Position numbers and translations under genes: made by a program | DNA from: Caldifarciminota bacterium | GTDB taxonomy: Bacteria > Hydrothermota > Hydrothermia > UBA1063 > CAJXJZ01 | Direction: 5' to 3' | NCBI GenBank assembly: GCA_027033555.1 | Contig: JALVLE010000032.1 | Location: 1 to 6,179, forward strand | Length of the DNA stretch: 6,179 nt | In this document: one piece after another, positions 1 to 5,649 of the stretch | Layout of the letters: each line of letters starts with the position of its first letter | Position numbering within the stretch: the first letter of the stretch is position 1 | The notes under the pieces: model-generated | Told to the model about the DNA's origin: nothing | Database searches by the model: none | The model's input: only the letters and a program-made list of their open reading frames with translations

Positions 1-75
1 TCAGGGCTTCACATAAATCCTACTGTGCCAGAAGAGGCAGCAAAGTATTTAAGAGAAGTAGATGTGGATTTTTAA
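1..75 (+). CDS. C-terminal end of an unrecognised protein (partial)
   Basis: An open frame runs in from the left edge and ends at TAA 73-75, giving 24 residues that include GLHINPTVPEEAAKYL and end in VDVDF. I do not recognise the family. It does not look like the end of DprA, which often precedes topA in bacteria. The TAA is immediately followed by the topA ATG in the same frame, so the two genes are probably cotranscribed and may be translationally coupled. Codon use looks like that of the neighbours. Reality of the frame is inferred from the abutting stop/start and the absence of any other topA leader; too little is present for a functional call. Confidence 0.6.
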   Translation, partial: SGLHINPTVPEEAAKYLREVDVDF

Positions 76-2175
76 ATGGCCAGAAAGCTCTTAATAGTTG
101 AGTCTCCTACAAAAGCCAGGACGCTTAAGGGGTATCTCGGGAAGGGTTTTAATGTCCTTGCATCAAAAGGGCATATAAAAGACCTTCCTAAAAGCAGAAT
201 GGGCATAGATCTTGAAGGTGATTTTGAACCCCATTACATTGTCCTCAAAGAAAAAAGAGAAATAGTAAAAAAAATTCAGGAGGAAGCCAAAAAAGCAGAA
301 ATCGTATATCTTGGCAGCGACCCTGATAGGGAAGGAGAAGCGATTGCGCAGCATATAAAAGAGGAAATACAAAAGAAAGTTTCTGGTGTTCCCATAAAAA
401 GAGTCCTTTTTTATGAAATAACCCCTGAGGAGGTAAAAAACTCAATTAAAAACCCTGGTGAAATAAACATAAACCTTGTTAATGCTCAAAAAGCAAGAAG
501 AACCCTGGATAGAATAGTTGGATATACCATAAGTCCGCTTCTATGGAAAGCCATTATGAGAGGGCTTTCTGCGGGCAGGGTACAAACTGTGGCACTCCGT
601 CTTATATGCGAAAGAGAAGAGAAGATAGAGCAATTTAAGAAGACCACATATTATGTTATTCGCGGGAGCTTTGAGAAAAATGGGGAAAAATTTGAAGCCG
701 TTTTTCAACCCAAAAAGAAAATTGAGAACAAAGAGGAAATAGAAAGGTTGCTGCAGGAGATAAAGAATGCGAATTTTTTAGTAAAAAACTATGTGAAAAG
801 AGAAAAATATGTAGTACCACCTCCTCCTTACAAAACATCCACCCTCCAGCAGGATGCCTCCAGAATACTGGGATTTCCTCCCAAAAAGACCATGCAACTT
901 GCCCAAAGGCTGTATGAAGGAGTCCCTGTAAATGGCAAACAAAAAGGCTTAATTACCTATATGCGCACAGATTCTTTGAGGCTTGCTGACAAAGCTATAA
1001 GGAAAATAAGAGATTACCTGAAGAAAGCCTTTGGTGCAGATTATGTCCCCGGACGTCCACGAGAGTATAAAGACAATGCGAGGAATGTCCAGGGTGCTCA
1101 TGAAGCGATAAGACCAACGGATATGTCTCTTTCCCCTGAAGTATTAAGGGGGCAGCTTGAGCCGGATCTTTTAAAGCTTTATGAACTTATATGGTGGCGT
1201 GCTGTAGCTTCGCAGGCAAAAAGTGCCAGAGTAGAAGAAAGGAGCGTGGTGATAATCCCATGGGGCCACGAAAGTGTAGAATTTCAGGCAAAGGGGAGCA
1301 GAGTGGTGTTTGATGGTTTTTACCGTGTGCTTGGTAAATTGCCAGAAGAAAATGATTTACCCGAACTTCGTAAAAATGAGGTTATTAAAGCCCTCTCATT
1401 GGAGATACTTGAAAAGCACACTGAACCTCCTCCCAGATATACTGACGCGACCCTCATAAAAACACTTGAGCAGCTTGGTGTTGGTAGGCCTTCTACCTAT
1501 GCGCCCACTATTTCTACATTAATTGAAAGAAAATATGTTATAAGAAGAAGAAAAACCCTTTATCCCACTGAGCTTGGAAGGCTTGTAAAAGATGTTGTCG
1601 TCCCGAGGTTCCCTGAATTATTTGATGTGCATTTTACCGCAAAGATGGAGGAGCAACTTGATGAAATAGAAAACGGGAAGGTAGAGTGGAAAAAAGTTGT
1701 AAAGGATTTTTATGAAAAACTTAAGGTGCAACTTGAGCAGTTCAGGGCAAGTATAAAGGAGATTCGTGAAAAAGATGCCACAAAAGAGCTTGATGAAAAA
1801 TGTCCTTTATGTGGTGCACCTCTTGTTGAAAGGTGGGGAAGATACGGCAAATTCATAGCCTGTTCAAGGTATCCAGAGTGCAGGTACACAAGGCCTTTGA
1901 ATGAACCAGAAAAAACCGGTGTGAAATGCCCTGTGTGTGGGGGAGAACTTATAAAAAGAAAAAATAAAAAAGGACAGACATTTTATGCATGTAGTAATTA
2001 TCCAAAATGTAGATTCACTCTGAGCCATGAACCGGTAGCTATAAAATGTCCTTCATGTGGATTCCCATTGCTTGAAAAAATAGAAAGCAAAAAAGGTGTA
2101 TATTATAGGTGTCCTGAATGCAAAAAGACTTTTTCCAGAGAGCAGATAGAGGCAAAAGCGAGGGAAGAAAAATAG
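76..2175 (+). CDS. topA: DNA topoisomerase I (type IA, omega protein)
   Basis: Relaxes negatively supercoiled DNA by cutting one strand through a 5'-phosphotyrosine and passing the other strand. The 699-residue protein shows the family in order: a Toprim domain with IVESPTKA (E9) and SDPDREGEAIA (D82, D84, acidic metal-binding residues), the MRGLSAGRVQTVALR block (161-175), the catalytic motif GLITYMRTDS with nucleophile Y295, AHEAIRPTD (341-349), and RYTDATLIKTLEQLGVGRPSTY (454-475). The C-terminus carries three four-cysteine zinc ribbons: C576/579/596/602, C618/621/639/645 and C658/661/679/682. It is shorter than the 865-residue E. coli enzyme but complete. The ATG is fixed by the family-typical MARKLLIVESP start and directly follows the upstream TAA; no strong ribosome binding site is present, which fits coupling to the upstream gene. 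Confidence 0.98.
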   Translation: MARKLLIVESPTKARTLKGYLGKGFNVLASKGHIKDLPKSRMGIDLEGDFEPHYIVLKEKREIVKKIQEEAKKAEIVYLGSDPDREGEAIAQHIKEEIQKKVSGVPIKRVLFYEITPEEVKNSIKNPGEININLVNAQKARRTLDRIVGYTISPLLWKAIMRGLSAGRVQTVALRLICEREEKIEQFKKTTYYVIRGSFEKNGEKFEAVFQPKKKIENKEEIERLLQEIKNANFLVKNYVKREKYVVPPPPYKTSTLQQDASRILGFPPKKTMQLAQRLYEGVPVNGKQKGLITYMRTDSLRLADKAIRKIRDYLKKAFGADYVPGRPREYKDNARNVQGAHEAIRPTDMSLSPEVLRGQLEPDLLKLYELIWWRAVASQAKSARVEERSVVIIPWGHESVEFQAKGSRVVFDGFYRVLGKLPEENDLPELRKNEVIKALSLEILEKHTEPPPRYTDATLIKTLEQLGVGRPSTYAPTISTLIERKYVIRRRKTLYPTELGRLVKDVVVPRFPELFDVHFTAKMEEQLDEIENGKVEWKKVVKDFYEKLKVQLEQFRASIKEIREKDATKELDEKCPLCGAPLVERWGRYGKFIACSRYPECRYTRPLNEPEKTGVKCPVCGGELIKRKNKKGQTFYACSNYPKCRFTLSHEPVAIKCPSCGFPLLEKIESKKGVYYRCPECKKTFSREQIEAKAREEK

Positions 2176-2286
2176 AAGCCCAGGCCGTACATAATGTAGA
2201 GAGAGCTTGTGTATCCTTTAGTTTCGTTCTACTTGTTCATTCGCCTGAGTGATGTTATAATACAATAACCAGCACAGGAGGTATAA
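2176..2286 (+). other. topA-rpsT intergenic region
   Basis: This 111-bp gap holds the rpsT promoter and ribosome binding site in its right half. In its left half (2176-2230) I see no convincing GC-rich hairpin followed by a T-run, so topA has no obvious intrinsic terminator. Transcripts may read through into rpsT or end by another route. Confidence 0.5.
2233..2261 (+). promoter_or_regulatory. sigma70-type promoter for rpsT and the two tRNAs
   Basis: A perfect TATAAT -10 lies at 2256-2261 with an extended -10 TG at 2253-2254. TTGTTC at 2233-2238 is a weak -35 (TTG only) at the ideal 17-base spacing. Transcription would start near 2268, leaving a leader of only about 20 bases that still contains the AGGAGG at 2276-2281, five bases before the rpsT ATG. 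The short leader leaves little room for a structured control element upstream of S20. Confidence 0.75.
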
Positions 2287-2541
2287 ATGGCGAATACTAA
2301 GTCTGCAAAAAAGAGAATAAGGCAGAATGAAAAAAGAAGGTTAAGAAATAAATCTTACAAAAGCTTTATTAAAACCATGACCAAGAAGTATTTAAGGGAA
2401 ACAGATCCTGAAAAAAAGAAGGAGCTTCTAAAGAAAGTTTATTCTGCCTATGATAGAGCAGTCACAAAGGGCATACTACATAGAAACACTGTAGCAAGAA
2501 AGAAAAGTAAGCTTGCCAGATTATTGTCTTCGGGCGGTTAG
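2287..2541 (+). CDS. rpsT: 30S ribosomal protein S20
   Basis: S20 is a primary 16S rRNA-binding protein of the small subunit, an extended helical protein rich in Lys and Arg. The 84 residues show the typical MANTKSAKKRIRQNEKRR start and the KGILHRNTVARKKSKLARLL end; length is normal (E. coli 87). The start is supported by AGGAGG at 2276-2281 with 5-base spacing and a strong promoter just upstream. The unusual part is the 3' end: the last codons Ser82-Gly83-Gly84 and the TAG at 2539-2541 run into the tRNA-Val gene, which begins at 2532. The first ten bases of the tRNA are therefore also S20 coding sequence. The Ser-Ser-Gly-Gly tail is not typical of S20 and is forced by the acceptor-stem sequence. 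Confidence 0.97.
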   Translation: MANTKSAKKRIRQNEKRRLRNKSYKSFIKTMTKKYLRETDPEKKKELLKKVYSAYDRAVTKGILHRNTVARKKSKLARLLSSGG

Positions 2542-2604
2542 CTCAGTGGTGAGAGCGCCTGCCTTACAAGCAGGAGGTCGGAGGTTCGAATCCTCCATCG
2601 CCCA
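2532..2604 (+). tRNA. tRNA-Val (anticodon UAC)
   Basis: A full cloverleaf can be drawn by hand. The acceptor stem 2532-2538 pairs with 2597-2603 (seven pairs, one G-T) with discriminator A2604. The D stem is GCTC/GAGC (2541-2544, 2553-2556) with loop AGTGGTGA. The anticodon stem CCTGC/GCAGG encloses loop CTTACAA, with anticodon TAC at 2565-2567 reading GUA (Val). The variable loop has five bases, and the T stem GGAGG/CCTCC encloses TTCGAAT. CCA is not encoded and must be added enzymatically. Its 5' end overlaps the last codons and stop of rpsT, and it is probably matured from the rpsT transcript. Confidence 0.96.
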
Positions 2605-2608
2605 TTTT

Positions 2609-2694
2609 AAAATCGGGGCGTAGCGCAGGTTGGTTAGCGCACCAGCATGGGGGGCTGGGGGTCGGTGGTTCGAGTCCACTCGCCCCGATTTTTT
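2609..2694 (+). terminator. terminator-like end built on the tRNA-Pro acceptor helix
   Basis: AAAATCGGGGCG (2609-2620) and CGCCCCGATTTT (2681-2692) are perfect 12-base inverted repeats, extending the seven-pair acceptor stem by five A/T pairs. Six T residues (2689-2694) follow the GC-rich stem at once. No separate hairpin terminator is visible downstream, so the tRNA helix plus U-run may itself end transcription. This is inference: the arms are 60 bases apart, unlike a compact intrinsic terminator. Confidence 0.45.
2614..2688 (+). tRNA. tRNA-Pro (anticodon GGG)
   Basis: Cloverleaf: the acceptor CGGGGCG (2614-2620) pairs perfectly with CGCCCCG (2681-2687), with discriminator A2688. The D stem is GCGC/GCGC (2623-2626, 2637-2640) with a ten-base loop. 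The anticodon stem CCAGC/GCTGG holds loop ATGGGGG, with anticodon GGG at 2649-2651 reading CCC (Pro). The T stem GGTGG/CCACT encloses TTCGAGT. The unpaired-type C1 start with A73 and the GCGC D stem are typical of bacterial tRNA-Pro. No CCA is encoded. It follows tRNA-Val by only nine bases (2605-2613, TTTTAAAAT), so both come from one precursor. Confidence 0.95.
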
Positions 2695-2699
2695 ATTAT

Positions 2700-2731
2700 A
2701 CCTTTCTATTTTCAAACCTTTCTATTTTCAA
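2700..2731. repeat. perfect tandem repeat, 2 x 16 bp
   Basis: The unit ACCTTTCTATTTTCAA occurs twice head to tail (2700-2715 and 2716-2731) with no mismatch. It lies between the tRNA end and the promoter of the next operon, about 40 bases upstream of that promoter's -35. It could be a pair of regulator sites on nearly the same helix face or a simple slippage duplication; the sequence does not decide. Confidence 0.9.
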
Positions 2732-2772
2732 TCGTTGACTTCCTTTTAATGCAAAATTCTTAACTCCTCAAT

Positions 2773-2801
2773 TTGTCTTTTCGCACAAAGTAAGTTATAA
2801 T
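2773..2801 (+). promoter_or_regulatory. sigma70-type promoter for the five-gene operon
   Basis: TTGTCT (2773-2778, four of six consensus bases) and a perfect TATAAT (2796-2801) are separated by 17 bases. Transcription would start near 2808, giving a leader of under 20 bases that holds GGGAGG at 2814-2819, five bases before the ATG. An 8-bp direct repeat ACAAAGTA (2785-2792 and 2806-2813) flanks the -10, spaced 21 bases start to start. A further TTGACT at 2735-2740 has only a poor -10 partner. Confidence 0.72.
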
Positions 2802-2824
2802 TTTAACAAAGTAGGGAGGCTTTT

Positions 2825-3583
2825 ATGGAAAAGGTTCTTATATACGGGTGGGGTTCTTCAGAGCATCTGAATGTACCAGAGGTGAATGAAGGCCTTGTGA
2901 ATCTATTTAAAAAGATGAAGGTGGATTATGTGATTCACAAGGACGAAGTCACATGTGCGGAAGGTCTTTCTGGTCTTGGATACGCTGATGAGCTTGTCAA
3001 AATAGCACCTGTTATTATAAAGGGTATTGAAAAGGCTGTAAAAGAAGAGGGGGTTACAATTGCTGTAACTCCTTACGCTGCATCTTACTATGCCTGGAAT
3101 TTTACCCTCAAGGAAAAAGGATTTGAACTGCCTATTCCCATGGTGCATATTGTCCAGTACCTGTATGATAATCTCCCGAGGCTGAAATTTAAAGAGTACA
3201 GAAAAAGGGTGTTAATACATGATGGATGTCGCCTTGGAAGGTATGCAGGTGTGGTAAAGGAGCCCAGGAAGGTATTAAAGGCCATTCCGGGGCTGGAACT
3301 TGTAGAGATATATCACCCGGAGCTTGAAGTTGGTGTAAGAAATTTAAAGCCTTGGGATACATCTCCCTGTCCAGGAGGATGGCTTGAGATACTTATGCAG
3401 CCTCTTATGAAACATGTGGCAAAAAATGTTATAGATAGATATGTAATGCCCCAGAAACCAGATATTGTCACTTCCACCTGTGCCAATGGCTATCATGCTT
3501 TCAAGGCAGGGCAGGAGTTTGGGAAGCACAATATAGAGGTAAAATTTTTCTCTAATATCGTTGAGGAGGCTCTGGAGGGATAG
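2825..3583 (+). CDS. LutA/HdrB-like CCG-domain protein with degenerate cluster ligands
   Basis: The 252-residue protein has the two-half layout of the CCG (cysteine-rich) family found in LutA, GlpC and HdrB, where each half can bind a [4Fe-4S] cluster in electron-transfer complexes. Family landmarks are VTCAEGLSGLGY (42-53, where CCG is usual), HDGCRLGRYAGV (132-143, usually HDPCHLGR), EPRKVLKAIPGLELVE (146-161), PCPGGW (181-186, usually CCGGGG) and TCANGYHAF (218-226, usually CPxCxxxF). Only four cysteines exist: C44, C135, C182 and C219. The spacing of C182 to C219 (36 between) matches the canonical motif, so the alignment is sound, but several ligands are replaced. It starts from an ATG with good ribosome binding site and promoter, and sits two bases before the lutB-like gene. 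Role: probable partner of that protein; cluster content is doubtful. No signal peptide or membrane segment; cytoplasmic. Confidence 0.8.
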   Translation: MEKVLIYGWGSSEHLNVPEVNEGLVNLFKKMKVDYVIHKDEVTCAEGLSGLGYADELVKIAPVIIKGIEKAVKEEGVTIAVTPYAASYYAWNFTLKEKGFELPIPMVHIVQYLYDNLPRLKFKEYRKRVLIHDGCRLGRYAGVVKEPRKVLKAIPGLELVEIYHPELEVGVRNLKPWDTSPCPGGWLEILMQPLMKHVAKNVIDRYVMPQKPDIVTSTCANGYHAFKAGQEFGKHNIEVKFFSNIVEEALEG

Positions 3584-3585
3584 TC

Positions 3586-4863
3586 ATGGAAGAAAAAAAT
3601 GTTGACAGGATTTATAATGAGTATGTGGAAAGAATCGTAAAGCAGGGCGCAGAAAATGAAACTATAAGGATTGCGCTTGGGAGGGCAATTGCCGCTTTTA
3701 GAAAGAATAGACAGGCAGCACTTAATAAGTATCCCCATACTGTTATGCTTGCCGAGGAGGTGCGGAGAATAAAAGAATATTCAATTGAACACATGGATGA
3801 ACTTGTTGACAAAGCATGCGAAACTATTGAAGAAAATCATGGTCATTGTTATAAGGCAAAGGACAAGGAGGAAGCTCTTGCCATTTTTGATAGAATTATT
3901 GGTACAGGCAAAACAGTGGTTCAGAGCAAGTCTCTTACTGCAGAGGAAATTTCTTTAAGGCATCATCTTGAAGAGAAAGGGAATGAGGTGTTTGAAACAG
4001 ACCTTGGGGAGTTTATAACACAGCTTCTTGGTAACAGGCCCATGCATATTCTTGCACCTGCTATTAATGTTCCCCGTGAGGAGGTAGCTGCCTTACTGGA
4101 AAAATATACAGGGGAGAAGATAGATCCCACGGATATTAAAGCTATGGTCAATACTGTGCGTAAAATATTACGAGATAAATTTTTCAAGGCCGATTTCGGA
4201 ATAAATGGTGCTAATGTAATCTCAGCGGATACAGGAAGCATGTTTATTATTGAAAATGAGGGCAACGCAAGGTTAGTAACAGGTGCTCCTCCGGTTGAAA
4301 TAGCCCTTATAGGAATGGAAAAGGTGGTGCCAACCCTTCAGGACGCCTTTAAAACCGTGGAAGTTACCTGGAGATATGCGAATTATAAGATGCCAGCTTA
4401 CCTGAATATTATATCAGGACCGTCCAAGACAGGAGATATTGAGAAGGTTATAACCTATGGAGCGCACGGACCAAAAGAGCTCCACGTGATTTTCTTGGAC
4501 AATGGCAGACGAAGGATGGCAAAAGATAAAGTTTACAGAGAAGCTCTTTACTGCCTGAGATGTGGTGCGTGTCTGTATGAATGTCCTGTGTACGAGATAA
4601 CAGCAGGGTATTACGGGAAAAAGTATCTTGGTGGTATTGGTACTATCTGGGATGCGTTTACCACTGTGGGGTTTGAAGAGTCTGCTCCGATGGCATATAC
4701 CTGTCTTCGCTGTGGAAGGTGCAAAAAGACCTGCCCTCTTCGTATAGATACACCGAAAATGGTGGCAAAACTTAGAAATGATCTCAAAAAGATGGGATAT
4801 GTTCCCGCACCTATAAGGATGTTTGCTGAGGAAATATTAAAAATAGCAGAAAGTCAAAAGTGA
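3586..4863 (+). CDS. LutB-like LUD-domain iron-sulfur protein
   Basis: Related to LutB/LldF, a subunit of the cofactor-poor iron-sulfur complex that oxidises L-lactate to pyruvate. An N-terminal LUD domain (roughly 60-305) contains VVQSKSLTAEEISLRHHLE, FETDLGEFITQLLG, GINGANVISADTGSMFI, NEGNARLVTGAPPVEIAL and HGPKELHVIFLDNGR, all typical of the family. A double ferredoxin module follows: CLRCGACLYECP (C323/326/329/333) and CLRCGRCKKTCP (C373/376/379/383), able to hold two [4Fe-4S] clusters. At 425 residues it ends about 40 residues after the last cluster and so lacks the C-terminal extension of Bacillus LutB (about 475 residues). Start ATG has GGAGGG at 3574-3579, inside the end of the preceding gene, so the pair is translationally coupled. 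The substrate is inferred; lactate or another 2-hydroxy acid is possible. Confidence 0.9.
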   Translation: MEEKNVDRIYNEYVERIVKQGAENETIRIALGRAIAAFRKNRQAALNKYPHTVMLAEEVRRIKEYSIEHMDELVDKACETIEENHGHCYKAKDKEEALAIFDRIIGTGKTVVQSKSLTAEEISLRHHLEEKGNEVFETDLGEFITQLLGNRPMHILAPAINVPREEVAALLEKYTGEKIDPTDIKAMVNTVRKILRDKFFKADFGINGANVISADTGSMFIIENEGNARLVTGAPPVEIALIGMEKVVPTLQDAFKTVEVTWRYANYKMPAYLNIISGPSKTGDIEKVITYGAHGPKELHVIFLDNGRRRMAKDKVYREALYCLRCGACLYECPVYEITAGYYGKKYLGGIGTIWDAFTTVGFEESAPMAYTCLRCGRCKKTCPLRIDTPKMVAKLRNDLKKMGYVPAPIRMFAEEILKIAESQK

Positions 4864-4864
4864 A

Positions 4865-5311
4865 TTGAAGGTAGTTCTTCAAAGGGTACAGAGAGCAAAA
4901 GTTCAAATTGTAGAAGATGGCACAGAGCATGAGATTGGTCGTGGCATAGTATTGCTCTGTGCCATCTGTAAAAATGATTCAGAGAGGGAATTGAAGTGGG
5001 TTGCAGAGAAATCTGTTAATCTGCGGATTTTTGAGGATAAGGATGGGAAAATGAACCTTTCCGTAGTTGACATAAAAGGTGAAATACTCGCCATTTCTAA
5101 TTTTACTGTAGCTGGCAGTACCAGGAAGGGTAGAAGGCCCTCATTTGATAAGGCTGAAGTTCCTGGGAAGGCACAGAAAATGTTTGACAGGTTTATTGAG
5201 TATCTCAGGTCCTATAAATTACCAGTAAAAACAGGTAAATTTGGTGCCAAAATGCTCGTTGAAATTGTGAATGATGGTCCCGTTACATTGATCATAGAAA
5301 AAAATCCTTAA
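4865..5311 (+). CDS. dtd: D-aminoacyl-tRNA deacylase (DTD)
   Basis: Hydrolyses D-aminoacyl-tRNAs (and mischarged Gly-tRNA-Ala), a chirality proofreader in the cytoplasm. The 148-residue protein has the usual length and the family start MKVVLQRVQRAKV, LRIFEDKDGKMNLSVVD (53-69), the TRKGRRPSF block (86-94) and the Gly-cisPro active-site motif NDGPVT (136-141). The usual SQFTL motif reads SNFTV (78-82), a Gln-to-Asn change at a highly conserved position. The start codon is TTG: the family N-terminus begins exactly there, and the next in-frame ATG is residue 63. It begins one base after the lutB-like TGA and has no good ribosome binding site, so translation probably depends on coupling. Its place after the Lut-like genes may be only operon convenience. 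Confidence 0.95.
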   Translation: MKVVLQRVQRAKVQIVEDGTEHEIGRGIVLLCAICKNDSERELKWVAEKSVNLRIFEDKDGKMNLSVVDIKGEILAISNFTVAGSTRKGRRPSFDKAEVPGKAQKMFDRFIEYLRSYKLPVKTGKFGAKMLVEIVNDGPVTLIIEKNP

Positions 5312-5317
5312 AGGAGG
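5312..5317 (+). promoter_or_regulatory. ribosome binding site that sets the cutA start
   Basis: AGGAGG immediately follows the dtd stop (its first A is next to TAA 5309-5311). The ATG at 5318 directly abuts it with no spacing, so initiation there is unlikely. The ATG at 5324 is six bases away, the expected distance, and is the better start. Confidence 0.8.
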
Positions 5318-5323
5318 ATGTAT

Positions 5324-5641
5324 ATGTCAGATTTTCTGATGGTCATAACAACTACTGATAATAAAGAGAAGGCGAAGGAGATAGCCAGTGCTCTTCTTAG
5401 AGAACGTCTTGCAGCATGTGTACAGATAATAAATGGAGTTGAAAGTATGTATATATGGCAGGGAAAACTTGAGTCTCAGGAGGAGTTTCTCTTATTTATC
5501 AAAACGCGAGCAGCCCTTTATGAGCGAGTAGAAAATTTTATAAAAACGCTTCATAATTACGAGTTACCGGAGATAATTGCGTTGCCTGTAAATAAAGGCT
5601 CAAAAGAGTATCTTGACTGGTTAAAGAGCTGTACCGGGTAA
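5324..5641 (+). CDS. cutA: CutA1 divalent-cation tolerance protein
   Basis: A small trimeric cytoplasmic protein of the CutA1 family, linked genetically to copper and other divalent-metal tolerance in E. coli; its biochemical role is unsettled and it resembles PII proteins in fold. From the chosen start it has 105 residues. Visible family features are FLMVITTTDNKEKAKEIA, LLRERLAACVQIINGVES (with the conserved Cys32), YIWQGKLE, EEFLLFIKTR and HNYELPEIIALPV. The ATG at 5318 would add two residues but has no room for the ribosome binding site. Twelve bases separate it from dtd and eight from the transporter gene, so it belongs to the same transcript. Whether it has a functional tie to the iron-sulfur proteins upstream is not shown. 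Confidence 0.95.
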   Translation: MSDFLMVITTTDNKEKAKEIASALLRERLAACVQIINGVESMYIWQGKLESQEEFLLFIKTRAALYERVENFIKTLHNYELPEIIALPVNKGSKEYLDWLKSCTG

Positions 5642-5649
5642 AGGCTTCA

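Noticed and set aside
163..445. Minus-strand open frames opposite the start of topA.
   Set aside because: They lie within a strongly conserved coding region on the + strand and encode Phe/Leu-rich peptides typical of the complement of Lys/Glu-rich genes.
2176..2220. Possible topA terminator using AAGC/GCTT or ACATAATGT pairing.
   Set aside because: The possible stems are only four to five pairs, lack GC content and have no adjoining T-run.
2605..2613. The palindromic TTTTAAAA spacer between the two tRNAs as a regulatory site or terminator.
   Set aside because: It is short A/T-rich spacer and is better explained as linker, with its A-run part of the helix flanking tRNA-Pro.
2521..2715. A 64-codon minus-strand open frame with DSNHRPPAPHAGALT- and DSNLRPPACKAGALT-like segments.
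   Set aside because: It is the antisense of the two tRNA genes. This peptide pattern is a well-known artefact of translating the tRNA complement, and no ribosome binding site supports it.
2735..2763. A second promoter with TTGACT as -35.
   Set aside because: The -35 is good (five of six), but the hexamer at the right spacing, TCTTAA, matches only three of six -10 positions; the promoter at 2773-2801 is far better.
2903..5094. Several minus-strand open frames of 61-100 codons opposite the LutA-like, LutB-like and dtd genes.
   Set aside because: All are shadows of well-supported genes, without ribosome binding sites or recognisable domains.
5318..5323. ATG at 5318 as the cutA start.
   Set aside because: It directly abuts AGGAGG, leaving no spacer; the ATG at 5324 has six bases and gives the family-like N-terminus.
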